Shown one piece after another: positions 1-6,293 of a stretch of DNA of 8,924 nt (positions are counted from its first letter, which is position 1; every line of letters begins with the position of its first letter). Location: positions 1 to 8,924 of the forward strand of contig DBVZ01000019.1 of assembly GCA_002308255.1 (NCBI GenBank). The letters are read 5' to 3'. The position numbers and the translations under genes are program-made. The DNA comes from Lachnospiraceae bacterium UBA1251 (GTDB lineage: Bacteria > Bacillota > Clostridia > Lachnospirales > Lachnospiraceae). The notes below the pieces were generated by a model that was not told the DNA's origin, ran no database searches, and was given only the letters and a program-made list of their open reading frames with translations.

Positions 1-2525
1 GAATGCTCATCCAGAGAACCGAAGCCTTCGTCGATGAACATGATGTCGAGATGGATCCGGGAAGTATTCTCCTGGATCTGGTCCGCCATGCCAAGCGCCA
101 GCGATAGTGCGGCCATAAAGGATTCTCCCCCCGACAGGGTCCGGATCTCTCTTTCCTTTCCCGTGACGAAGGAATAGACCATAAGGTCAAGTCCCCGGTT
201 TTTCCCCTCTCCGGCAGCCTTTTTATCCGTCATCCGCAGCTCGTACTGTCCCGCGGACATCTCCGCAAGACGCCGGTTTGCCGCATGCAGGATCCGGCGC
301 AGATAATAACGCTGCACATAAGTCTCGATATCCATCCGCTCCCCGGTCAGGTTTCCGGACAGTCTCCTGCTGAGATGCTCCACCGCGCCGTATTTCTTTG
401 CGGTCTTAGTCCGCTCCGCCGTTTTCGGGACCAGTTCCCGGAGAGCGCGGGCGTTCGTATTATAATAATCCGTGCATCTTTCCAGCTGCTCCGATGCACT
501 GGCAAGATTCTCCTGCGCTTCGTCCAGCGCCTTCTTCAGCACTTCCGTATCCGGTTCCGGCTGCCCCCCGATCGCTTCCCGGGCCGTTTTTGCGGCGCCT
601 TCCGCCGCGGCTTTTTCCGCGTTATGCCTGCCGATCCGATCCCGCAGCCGCGCTGTCTCTTCTTTTTTGTGGGTCTTTGTGACGGTCTGCCACTCCGTCT
701 CCGTCAGTTTCTTTTCCTTAAGGACGGCGTCGTATTCCTCCCGGCGCCTTTCCGCTTCCTCTTTCTGCGCGGGAAGCTGGCCCTCCCACTGCCGGATCAG
801 TGTCTCCGCTTCGTTCCTGTCCGACAACGCCTTCTCTCTTTTTTTCTGAGCCTCTTTGAAAATGCCTTCTTTCCGGCTTCGAAGCTCTTCCGCCCGGCTC
901 AGTACCTGCTTCGCACTCTCTGGCGTCCTGGAATATGCCGAGCCTGTTTTTTCACACAGTACCCGCATTTTTTCCGAAAGAGAGTCCTCCTTTTCCTTCA
1001 GCAGTTTCTGTGCCGCGCCGGCTTCCCCCGACTTGCGGGCCGCTTCCGCCGAAATTCGGGAGACTTCGGCACTGAGAGCGTCTATCGACTCCCTCGTCAG
1101 CTCTTCCCGGTCCTCCTCCAGGACACAGGGACGTGGATGTTCCGTTGAGCCGCACACCGGGCAGGGTTCTCCGTCCGCAAGTGTTTTTGCCAGAATCCCT
1201 GCCTGAGCATCGAGCCAGGCGGCAAATTTCCGGTCGTATTCCCCTTTTTTGAGTTCATAGGCCCCTTTGATGCGAAGGTAATCATCCTGAAGCGCACCGG
1301 CCCTTTTTTCCTGTACTGCGGCCTCTTTCAACGCGTCGCCGGCAGCCCTCGTCAGCAGCGCAAGTTCTGCGGCTTCTTCCGCTCCTTTCTTTGCTTCCTG
1401 CTCTTCCAGGACCGCATCCTGCCAGATTTTCACAAGCCCCGGAAGTCTCTCTTTCCCGTCCGTAAGCTTCCGTGCGGTATCCTCCGCCGCTTTTGCCGCG
1501 TCCCTGCAGCGCAGCCAGACGCCTTTTGCGTCGTAGGAGGCTTCGATCCGCTCTGTCAGCTGTCCGGCTTCCCTGATCTCCTCTTCGCGGCCGGAACATT
1601 TTTCCAGTATCTCCCGGGCTTTCCGCAGCTGCTCATAGGAGCGGTGCAGCGATTCGGCACGTTTGAAGGCATCTCTCTTCCGATCACGTTCCTTTGCCGC
1701 CAGGTCAAATGCTTCTTTTCGCTCTCCCCGCTCTTTTGCGAGGGCGCCGCACAGTTTTTCCAGTTCCGGCATCAGGCGTTCCAGGTCCGTCGCCCTGACG
1801 CGCTCGTCTTTTCTGATCCTTTCCAGAACGCTTCGAAGGACATCCGCATTTTCCGCCGTTTCCGGAACGGTCACATGACCGGCTTCCTGCCGCACGATCG
1901 TGCTGATCTTCGAAAGCTCCGCCCCGAGATCCCTGCGCCTTGTGTTCAGCTCTTCCGTGATCCGGCTGAAGAGTTCCGTACCGAAGAGCCTCCGGAAGAT
2001 CTCCCTCTTCCGGTCGGACGATGCCCGCAAAAGTTCCATGAACTCGCCCTGCGCGATCATCGCCACCTGCATGAACTGGTTCTTGGTCAGCCCCACGATC
2101 TCCGTGAGCTTCGCGTCCGCCTCTTTGGACGGATATTCCGAGCCGTCCGGCATGAGCAGGGAAATGCTTCCGCTCACCGCCTGATCCTTCGCCCCGCTCC
2201 TTTTCGCGGCGCGGAAATGCCTGGGGGAGCGCCGGACGGTATATTCTTCCGCCTCTCCATGAACCGTCTCCGAAAAGACAAGTTCGACGAACGGCTCTGT
2301 TCCGAGATCCGCGAACTGGCTCTGCAGTTCCGGTCCGTCTTTTTTATTTTCCGTAGAACTCGCCTCACCGTACAGTGCGAAAACGATCGCATCAAAGACC
2401 GTCGTCTTCCCCGCGCCGGTATCGCCCGTGATCAGAAACAGGTTCTGATTGATTTTTGTAAAATCAATGCTTGTCTTCGTTCCGTAGGATCCGAAAGCCT
2501 GCATCGTCAGTTTCAGGGGCCTCAT
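1..2525 (-). CDS. sbcC: SbcC, ATPase subunit of the SbcCD nuclease (C-terminus cut by window edge)
   Basis: Rad50-like SMC-type ATPase. With SbcD it forms the cytoplasmic SbcCD complex that cleaves hairpins and processes blocked double-strand ends. I translated the minus frame by hand; 841 codons are present with no stop. Visible landmarks: Walker A GDTGAGKT at residues 34-41; the Q-loop glutamine Q159 in MIAQGEF; long Glu/Lys/Arg/Ala-rich coiled-coil arms on both sides of a zinc hook CPVC (C455, C458); ABC signature LSGGE at 797-801; Walker B ending in D832-E833; D-loop SLD just before the edge. The hook sits near the middle, as expected for two equal arms. Perhaps 60-80 residues are missing, giving roughly 900, shorter than the ~1050 of E. 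coli SbcC. The start ATG at 2525 overlaps the sbcD stop (ATGA) and is preceded by GGAGG at 2535-2539, nine bases upstream, inside sbcD. Translational coupling is likely. Confidence 0.97.
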   Translation of the reverse strand, partial: MRPLKLTMQAFGSYGTKTSIDFTKINQNLFLITGDTGAGKTTVFDAIVFALYGEASSTENKKDGPELQSQFADLGTEPFVELVFSETVHGEAEEYTVRRSPRHFRAAKRSGAKDQAVSGSISLLMPDGSEYPSKEADAKLTEIVGLTKNQFMQVAMIAQGEFMELLRASSDRKREIFRRLFGTELFSRITEELNTRRRDLGAELSKISTIVRQEAGHVTVPETAENADVLRSVLERIRKDERVRATDLERLMPELEKLCGALAKERGERKEAFDLAAKERDRKRDAFKRAESLHRSYEQLRKAREILEKCSGREEEIREAGQLTERIEASYDAKGVWLRCRDAAKAAEDTARKLTDGKERLPGLVKIWQDAVLEEQEAKKGAEEAAELALLTRAAGDALKEAAVQEKRAGALQDDYLRIKGAYELKKGEYDRKFAAWLDAQAGILAKTLADGEPCPVCGSTEHPRPCVLEEDREELTRESIDALSAEVSRISAEAARKSGEAGAAQKLLKEKEDSLSEKMRVLCEKTGSAYSRTPESAKQVLSRAEELRSRKEGIFKEAQKKREKALSDRNEAETLIRQWEGQLPAQKEEAERRREEYDAVLKEKKLTETEWQTVTKTHKKEETARLRDRIGRHNAEKAAAEGAAKTAREAIGGQPEPDTEVLKKALDEAQENLASASEQLERCTDYYNTNARALRELVPKTAERTKTAKKYGAVEHLSRRLSGNLTGERMDIETYVQRYYLRRILHAANRRLAEMSAGQYELRMTDKKAAGEGKNRGLDLMVYSFVTGKEREIRTLSGGESFMAALSLALGMADQIQENTSRIHLDIMFIDEGFGSLDEH

Positions 2526-3673
2526 GATTTTCCGCCTCCCGCCGCGTTGATCACTTCCCGGAGGAGCTGCTGTTCTTCCTCCCCGGTCTCACCCAGGAAT
2601 TCGCAGCACAGTTCATAAGGATCCAGCTCTTTTTCCGCGCTGTATTCTTCCCGTTCCTCCGCATCAGAGCCCGTGTCCCGGCGGATCTCGAGCAGATTCG
2701 GAAATGCCTGCCGGACCCGGTCCTGCATATCGATCACGTCGAGATCGACCTTATCCGTAAGCACCACTCTCACATAATCGTCACAGCTCTCCGCGAGCAC
2801 TTCTTCCAAAGTGCCCCGGACTTCCTTCACTTCCCGGAGAGGCTGCAGCGGGATCACCGAAGTACGGACAACTCCTTTTTCCGCCATTTCCACAAGAAGG
2901 ATCCCTTTCTGCTGCCCCGCCTCACTGACCGAGCAGGCGATCGGCGTGCCGCTGTAGCGGAAATATTCGCTGCCCGCCGTCATGGGTTTATGGATGTGTC
3001 CGAGCGCCGCATAGTCGAAAGGATTCAGGACATCCGCCCGGATCCCGTCAATATTTCCCACCGTCCGGATCTCGGACTCCATTCTCTCGACCTTGTCCGC
3101 CTCCGTGCCCGCGGGAAAATAAAACTGATGGCTTACGAGGACGTTTCTTGCGGTCCCGTCAATATTTTCCCGTGCGATCAGCCGGCGGACCGATTCGTCA
3201 TACGTAAGGTTATTGCCGTTTTCGTCCGTGCCTGCGATATTCCTGACCGTAGTCGGCTTCACGAACGGAAGCAGATAGAAATGAACGGCTCCGAATGCAT
3301 CCTGAAGGGTCACCTTTTCAATATATTCGGAAGGCTTCTGCGGCGGCATCCCGATCATCCGGATCTTCCGGTCTTTTAAGATACCCCGGAACACATTGAT
3401 CCTCGGTGCGCTGTCATGATTGCCGCTGATCAGCATGATCTCCGCTTCCGGCGCCGCCTGCACGAGCATCGTAAGAAAGCGGTCGAACAGTTCGACCGCT
3501 TCCGCGGACGGGACAGCCTTGTCGTATATGTCTCCCGCGATCACGACAGCGTCCGGTTTTTCACGGGACGCCGCGTCCGCGATCTGCCGGAAGACGTAAG
3601 CCTGGTCCTCTCCCAGATCATGATTATGCAGTTTCAGCCCGATATGAAGATCGGACAGATGAAAGAATCTCAT
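2522..3673 (-). CDS. sbcD: SbcD, metallophosphoesterase (nuclease) subunit of SbcCD
   Basis: Mre11-like Mn2+-dependent nuclease that partners SbcC in the cytoplasm; the complex degrades duplex ends and nicks hairpins. The 383-residue length is normal for the family. All metal-site motifs are present in order: D8-L-H10 in SDLHIG; D48 in GDIYD; N85-H86-D87 in GNHDS; H182 in SHQF; H226-I-H228 in GHIHKP. The catalytic phosphoesterase domain covers about residues 1-235. The remainder (about 265-383) is the capping/SbcC-contacting region and ends in an acidic, Glu-rich stretch (about 339-375). The start ATG at 3673 has AGGGG at 3681-3685, seven bases upstream. The gene begins 51 bases after the dehydrogenase stop with no terminator between them, and its last four bases overlap the sbcC start. 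A single sbcD-sbcC operon is near certain; inclusion of the dehydrogenase is inferred. Confidence 0.98.
   Translation of the reverse strand: MRFFHLSDLHIGLKLHNHDLGEDQAYVFRQIADAASREKPDAVVIAGDIYDKAVPSAEAVELFDRFLTMLVQAAPEAEIMLISGNHDSAPRINVFRGILKDRKIRMIGMPPQKPSEYIEKVTLQDAFGAVHFYLLPFVKPTTVRNIAGTDENGNNLTYDESVRRLIARENIDGTARNVLVSHQFYFPAGTEADKVERMESEIRTVGNIDGIRADVLNPFDYAALGHIHKPMTAGSEYFRYSGTPIACSVSEAGQQKGILLVEMAEKGVVRTSVIPLQPLREVKEVRGTLEEVLAESCDDYVRVVLTDKVDLDVIDMQDRVRQAFPNLLEIRRDTGSDAEEREEYSAEKELDPYELCCEFLGETGEEEQQLLREVINAAGGGKS
2535..2539 (-). promoter_or_regulatory. Ribosome binding site for sbcC inside sbcD
   Basis: GGAGG on the minus strand lies nine bases before the sbcC ATG and within the last codons of sbcD. 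Together with the ATGA stop/start overlap at 2522-2525 it supports coupled translation, a common way to keep the two subunits of a complex in proportion. Confidence 0.75.
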
Positions 3674-3724
3674 AGACGTTCCCCTGTCATATGGTCCGTC
3701 CGCATGACGTTATTTACGAACGGT

Positions 3725-4681
3725 TTATTTTTCCGGAAATTCCCAGTGACAGAACTTCCAGTACGGTTCATTGACGCGCTCCGCATACGCTTCCAGATCG
3801 CGTCCGCGCCAGTCGTAGAACCCTTCTCCGCTCGCTGTTCCGCCTTTTCCCGCGGCAAGACGCTCCGTGATCGACGGAGGCGTATCCTTCCGGTCGGAAA
3901 TGATCGGGAACAGGAGTTTGCAGTTCTTGTCATCGAGATCGAGTCCGGCGTAATCCATGTGCTCGAAAAGCCCGATCGAAGTATACCGCGGGCAGAAGCT
4001 GTATTTCAGCGCCCTGTCGATTTCCTCGAAGCTGCAGATCCCCTCCTCGACGAGCTGGATCGCTTCGCGCAGCAGAGCGAACTGCAGACGGTTGCCGATA
4101 AAGCCCGGGGTCGGCTTTTTCAAGACGACCGGCTCCCGGTCCAGCGACTTCATAAAAGTGACGGCCTCTTCGATCTTGTCCGGTTCCGTCCGGCTGCTTC
4201 CGCAGAACTCGACATAGGGAACGATATGCGCCGGGTAGAAAGGATGCGCGATAATAAGCTTTCCTTCAATCGCCTCCAGATACGGGCTGTTTTCCAATGC
4301 TCCCAGCATCATGTCCGGCGTGATGGCGGAGCTCGCCGAGCAGATCAGTTCCGTGTCCGGACAGTTTTTTACGATCTCTTCGAATACGGAAGCCTTTATG
4401 CTTTTATCTTCTGTGACGGCTTCCAGAAAAACAGTGCAGTCCTTCATATCCGGATAGGCTTCCGTCACATGAAGATAAGTCTCGCAGATCTTTTCCTGTT
4501 CTTCCGTGAGGATCCCGTTCTTTATCATTACGCTGAAATGACTCCGATAACCTGCAAGCAGCTTTTCCTTCGATCTCTCCGACCGGACGAGGACCCACGT
4601 CGGAAATCCGTGTCCGGTAAGCAGAACCGCGTAAGAAGCAGCGATCAGTCCGCTTCCGATCACACCCACTGTTTTTTTCAT
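3725..4681 (-). CDS. 3-hydroxyacyl-CoA dehydrogenase family protein, lambda-crystallin/short-chain hydroxyacid type
   Basis: Cytoplasmic nicotinamide-dependent oxidoreductase that should interconvert a 3-hydroxy and a 3-keto substrate. Using the ATG at 4681 it has 318 residues. An N-terminal Rossmann domain (1-185) starts with a GSGLIA dinucleotide loop at 9-14. The conserved family residues are present: S115 in CSASS, H146 in AHPFYP, E158 in PYVEF, and N197 in GFIGNRLQ. The C-terminal helical domain (about 190-292) ends in the usual GEGFYDW motif. HPFYPAHIVPYVE and GFIGNRLQFALLREA resemble lambda-crystallin/L-gulonate and carnitine dehydrogenases more than classical beta-oxidation enzymes, so the substrate is uncertain. 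Oddity: the third Gly of GxGxxG is Ala, and the end of strand 2 has R33 where NAD enzymes carry an acid, hinting at NADP(H). An upstream ATG at 4708 is rejected because AGGAG at 4688-4692 sits six bases before 4681. Probably first gene of a transcript with sbcD and sbcC. Confidence 0.9.
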   Translation of the reverse strand: MKKTVGVIGSGLIAASYAVLLTGHGFPTWVLVRSERSKEKLLAGYRSHFSVMIKNGILTEEQEKICETYLHVTEAYPDMKDCTVFLEAVTEDKSIKASVFEEIVKNCPDTELICSASSAITPDMMLGALENSPYLEAIEGKLIIAHPFYPAHIVPYVEFCGSSRTEPDKIEEAVTFMKSLDREPVVLKKPTPGFIGNRLQFALLREAIQLVEEGICSFEEIDRALKYSFCPRYTSIGLFEHMDYAGLDLDDKNCKLLFPIISDRKDTPPSITERLAAGKGGTASGEGFYDWRGRDLEAYAERVNEPYWKFCHWEFPEK

Positions 4682-4687
4682 AATGTA

Positions 4688-4692
4688 CTCCT
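4688..4692 (-). promoter_or_regulatory. Ribosome binding site that fixes the dehydrogenase start
   Basis: The minus strand reads GAGAGGAG then TACATT then ATG, giving an AGGAG core six bases before the ATG at 4681. An in-frame ATG at 4708 would place this site inside the coding region and would add nine residues ahead of the Rossmann strand; family members begin a few residues before that strand. Confidence 0.85.
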
Positions 4693-4720
4693 CTCTGTCC
4701 GTAAACATTCGGCTTTCTTT

Positions 4721-4754
4721 TATCTATTCTATCTTTTTTTCGGCATCAAAAAAA
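4721..4754 (-). promoter_or_regulatory. Possible promoter for the dehydrogenase-sbcDC transcript
   Basis: An AT-rich stretch between the symporter terminator and the dehydrogenase. Two weak readings are possible: a -10 TAGAAT (4726-4731, 5 of 6 to TATAAT) with only a T-tract at the -35 spacing, or TTGATG (4744-4749) 17 bases from TAGATA (4721-4726). Both overlap or abut the terminator T-tract. A promoter is expected here because a strong terminator lies directly upstream, but the exact boxes are uncertain. Confidence 0.35.
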
Positions 4755-4798
4755 GGCATTTCTTCCATTCCGGACTGTTTAAGGAAAAAATGCCTTTT
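4748..4798 (-). terminator. Intrinsic terminator after the symporter gene
   Basis: The minus strand forms a 16-bp stem from arms at 4783-4798 and 4751-4766, complementary apart from one G-T pair, around a 16-base loop. The T-run on the minus strand (4748-4754) overlaps the foot of the stem, the form expected of a Rho-independent terminator. It starts about 36 bases after the symporter stop. On the plus strand the tract after the stem is only four T, so its efficiency in that direction is doubtful. Confidence 0.88.
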
Positions 4799-4833
4799 AG
4801 ACTGCGTGTTTTTTTATTTAAGATGCGTGCCTG

Positions 4834-6201
4834 TTACATACTGATCCATCCGAACGCGTTCGCGATGGAGCTGAGCAGGATGATCACAACAAATACCGGA
4901 CAGACAAATCGGATCATGATCCGGAAAACGGCTTTCCGCCGGAACGGCTGTCCCTCAAGAAGGACTTCCTCCTCCACTTTGGCGATCGTCATATAGCGCG
5001 TGACAAGGATGCAGATCGCCAGCGCCGCGACCGGCATCATGACAGAATTGGTAAGGAAATCAAAGAAATCCAGGAACGGCATGCCGATCAGCGTGATGAA
5101 CGCGAGCGGTCCGTATCCGAGACCCGACAGTGTTCCGAGGATGATCATGATCACTGCCGTCACTGTCGTTCCCTTGAAACGGCTCCATCCGAATTCGTCA
5201 GCCAGTGTGGAGACAACGCTTTCCGTCAGCGCGATCGCACTGGTCAGTGCCGCAAACAGCACAAGGACAAAAAAGAGAATGCCGGTGACCTTTCCGAATC
5301 CCATGCTGGCAAATATTTTCGGCATGGTGATGAACATGAGCGAAGGCCCTGCCTTCAGCGCCGCCGGATCCCCGTCCGAGAACGCAAATACGGCCGGGAT
5401 GATCATAAGTCCCGCAAGGATCGCGATGCCGGTGTCAAAGAATTCGACCTGTCTCGTCGAATCCTCGATGCTGATCTCCTTTTTCATGTAGGAGCCGAAC
5501 GTGATCAGAATGCCCATCGCGATCGAGAGCGAATAGAACATCTGGCCCATCGCCGACACCACCGTCATCCAGGAAAAATTCTTAAAATTGGGGATCAGGA
5601 AGTACTTTACCCCTTCCAGCGCGCCCGGACGCGTCATGGAATAGATGCAGATGATCACGGCGAGCACCACAAGGACCGGCATCATAAAGCGGGAGACTCT
5701 CTCGATCCCGTTCTCGACGCCCATATAGATGATGAGAAGAACAAGCGCCGCGAAAATGATAAACCACAGTTCCGTCTGCGTTCCGTTGGAAATGAAATCC
5801 GTAAAGAACGTATCCGTCGCAATTTCTTTGATATCCATCCGGATAAACTCGAACAGGTACTTGCAGACCCAGCCGCCGATCACCGAATAATAGGGAACGA
5901 TCAGCATCGGGATAATGGCGTTGATCCAGCCCCCCGCCTTCATGGCGCCGGATTTCGAATAGAACCGGAACGCGCTGACGGGACTTTTCTGAGTGGAGCG
6001 GCCGATCGCCGTTTCCGCCATGATCATGGTGTAGCCGAATGTCAGCGCCAGAATAATGTAGACGAGAAGAAAGATCCCTCCGCCGTATTTGGCAGCCAGA
6101 TAAGGAAATCTCCAGATGTTGCCGAGACCGACCGATGCTCCGGCCGCCGACAGCACGAATCCGAGTTTTCCCGAGAAAGAACCGCGTTTTTTAGTATCCA
6201 T
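4834..6201 (-). CDS. Neurotransmitter:sodium symporter family (SNF) transporter
   Basis: Inner-membrane Na+-coupled importer of the LeuT/MhsT/Tyt1 fold, most often for amino acids in bacteria; the substrate cannot be read from sequence. It is complete at 455 residues, normal for prokaryotic members. Hydrophobic segments fit about 11 membrane spans, as in MhsT and Tyt1 (roughly 12-33, 41-62, 93-118, 143-160, 171-188, 213-238, 257-275, 304-330, 346-365, 367-400, 429-447). TM1 carries the family signature GASVGLGNIWRFPY (21-34), whose A22 and N28 match the Na1 region. TM6 has FYSLSIAMG (222-230). TM8 has AALTS (317-321), giving T320/S321 at the Na2 site. TM7 has D256, where LeuT has Asn at the Na1 site. 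Translation starts at ATG 6201, seven bases after AAGG (6209-6212). It is bounded by its own terminator at 4748-4798 and is likely a single-gene unit. Confidence 0.95.
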   Translation of the reverse strand: MDTKKRGSFSGKLGFVLSAAGASVGLGNIWRFPYLAAKYGGGIFLLVYIILALTFGYTMIMAETAIGRSTQKSPVSAFRFYSKSGAMKAGGWINAIIPMLIVPYYSVIGGWVCKYLFEFIRMDIKEIATDTFFTDFISNGTQTELWFIIFAALVLLIIYMGVENGIERVSRFMMPVLVVLAVIICIYSMTRPGALEGVKYFLIPNFKNFSWMTVVSAMGQMFYSLSIAMGILITFGSYMKKEISIEDSTRQVEFFDTGIAILAGLMIIPAVFAFSDGDPAALKAGPSLMFITMPKIFASMGFGKVTGILFFVLVLFAALTSAIALTESVVSTLADEFGWSRFKGTTVTAVIMIILGTLSGLGYGPLAFITLIGMPFLDFFDFLTNSVMMPVAALAICILVTRYMTIAKVEEEVLLEGQPFRRKAVFRIMIRFVCPVFVVIILLSSIANAFGWISM

Positions 6202-6264
6202 GTCTTCACCTTCGTTCAGTATTTTGAAAAGGCAGGTTTTTCCTGTATCTTTTCGCGTTTTTCT

Positions 6265-6293
6265 ATCATACTAAAAAAGGCGGCAAAATTCTA
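6265..6293 (-). promoter_or_regulatory. Possible promoter for the symporter gene
   Basis: In the 89-base gap before the symporter the minus strand has TATGAT (6265-6270), 5 of 6 to a -10 box. The hexamer at 17-base spacing (TAGAAT, 6288-6293) is a poor -35 and overlaps the stop codon of the surface-protein gene. I see no clear terminator for that upstream gene, so read-through into the symporter is also possible. Confidence 0.35.

Noticed and set aside
285..2618. Two plus-strand open frames (285-1148 and 1644-2618)
   Set aside because: They run antisense to sbcC, whose motifs are in the right order across the whole interval. Their predicted proteins are low-complexity Arg/Phe-rich.
3670..3933. 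Short minus-strand frame of 87 codons across the dehydrogenase end and the gap before sbcD
   Set aside because: It overlaps the dehydrogenase in another frame and has no recognisable content. It only happens to end at the sbcD start.
4706..4708. ATG at 4708 as the dehydrogenase start
   Set aside because: A strong AGGAG lies between it and the ATG at 4681, and the extra nine residues do not fit the family N-terminus.
3416..4996. A 526-codon open frame on the plus strand, crossing sbcD, the dehydrogenase and part of the symporter
   Set aside because: It lies opposite three well-supported genes, has no family resemblance and is rich in Arg/Phe/Ser as expected from the reverse complement of GC-rich codons. 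It is a shadow of those genes.
6233..6246. Small hairpin CAGG-AAAAA-CCTG before the symporter, considered as a terminator for the surface-protein gene
   Set aside because: The stem is only four or five pairs and has no T-run after it on the minus strand.
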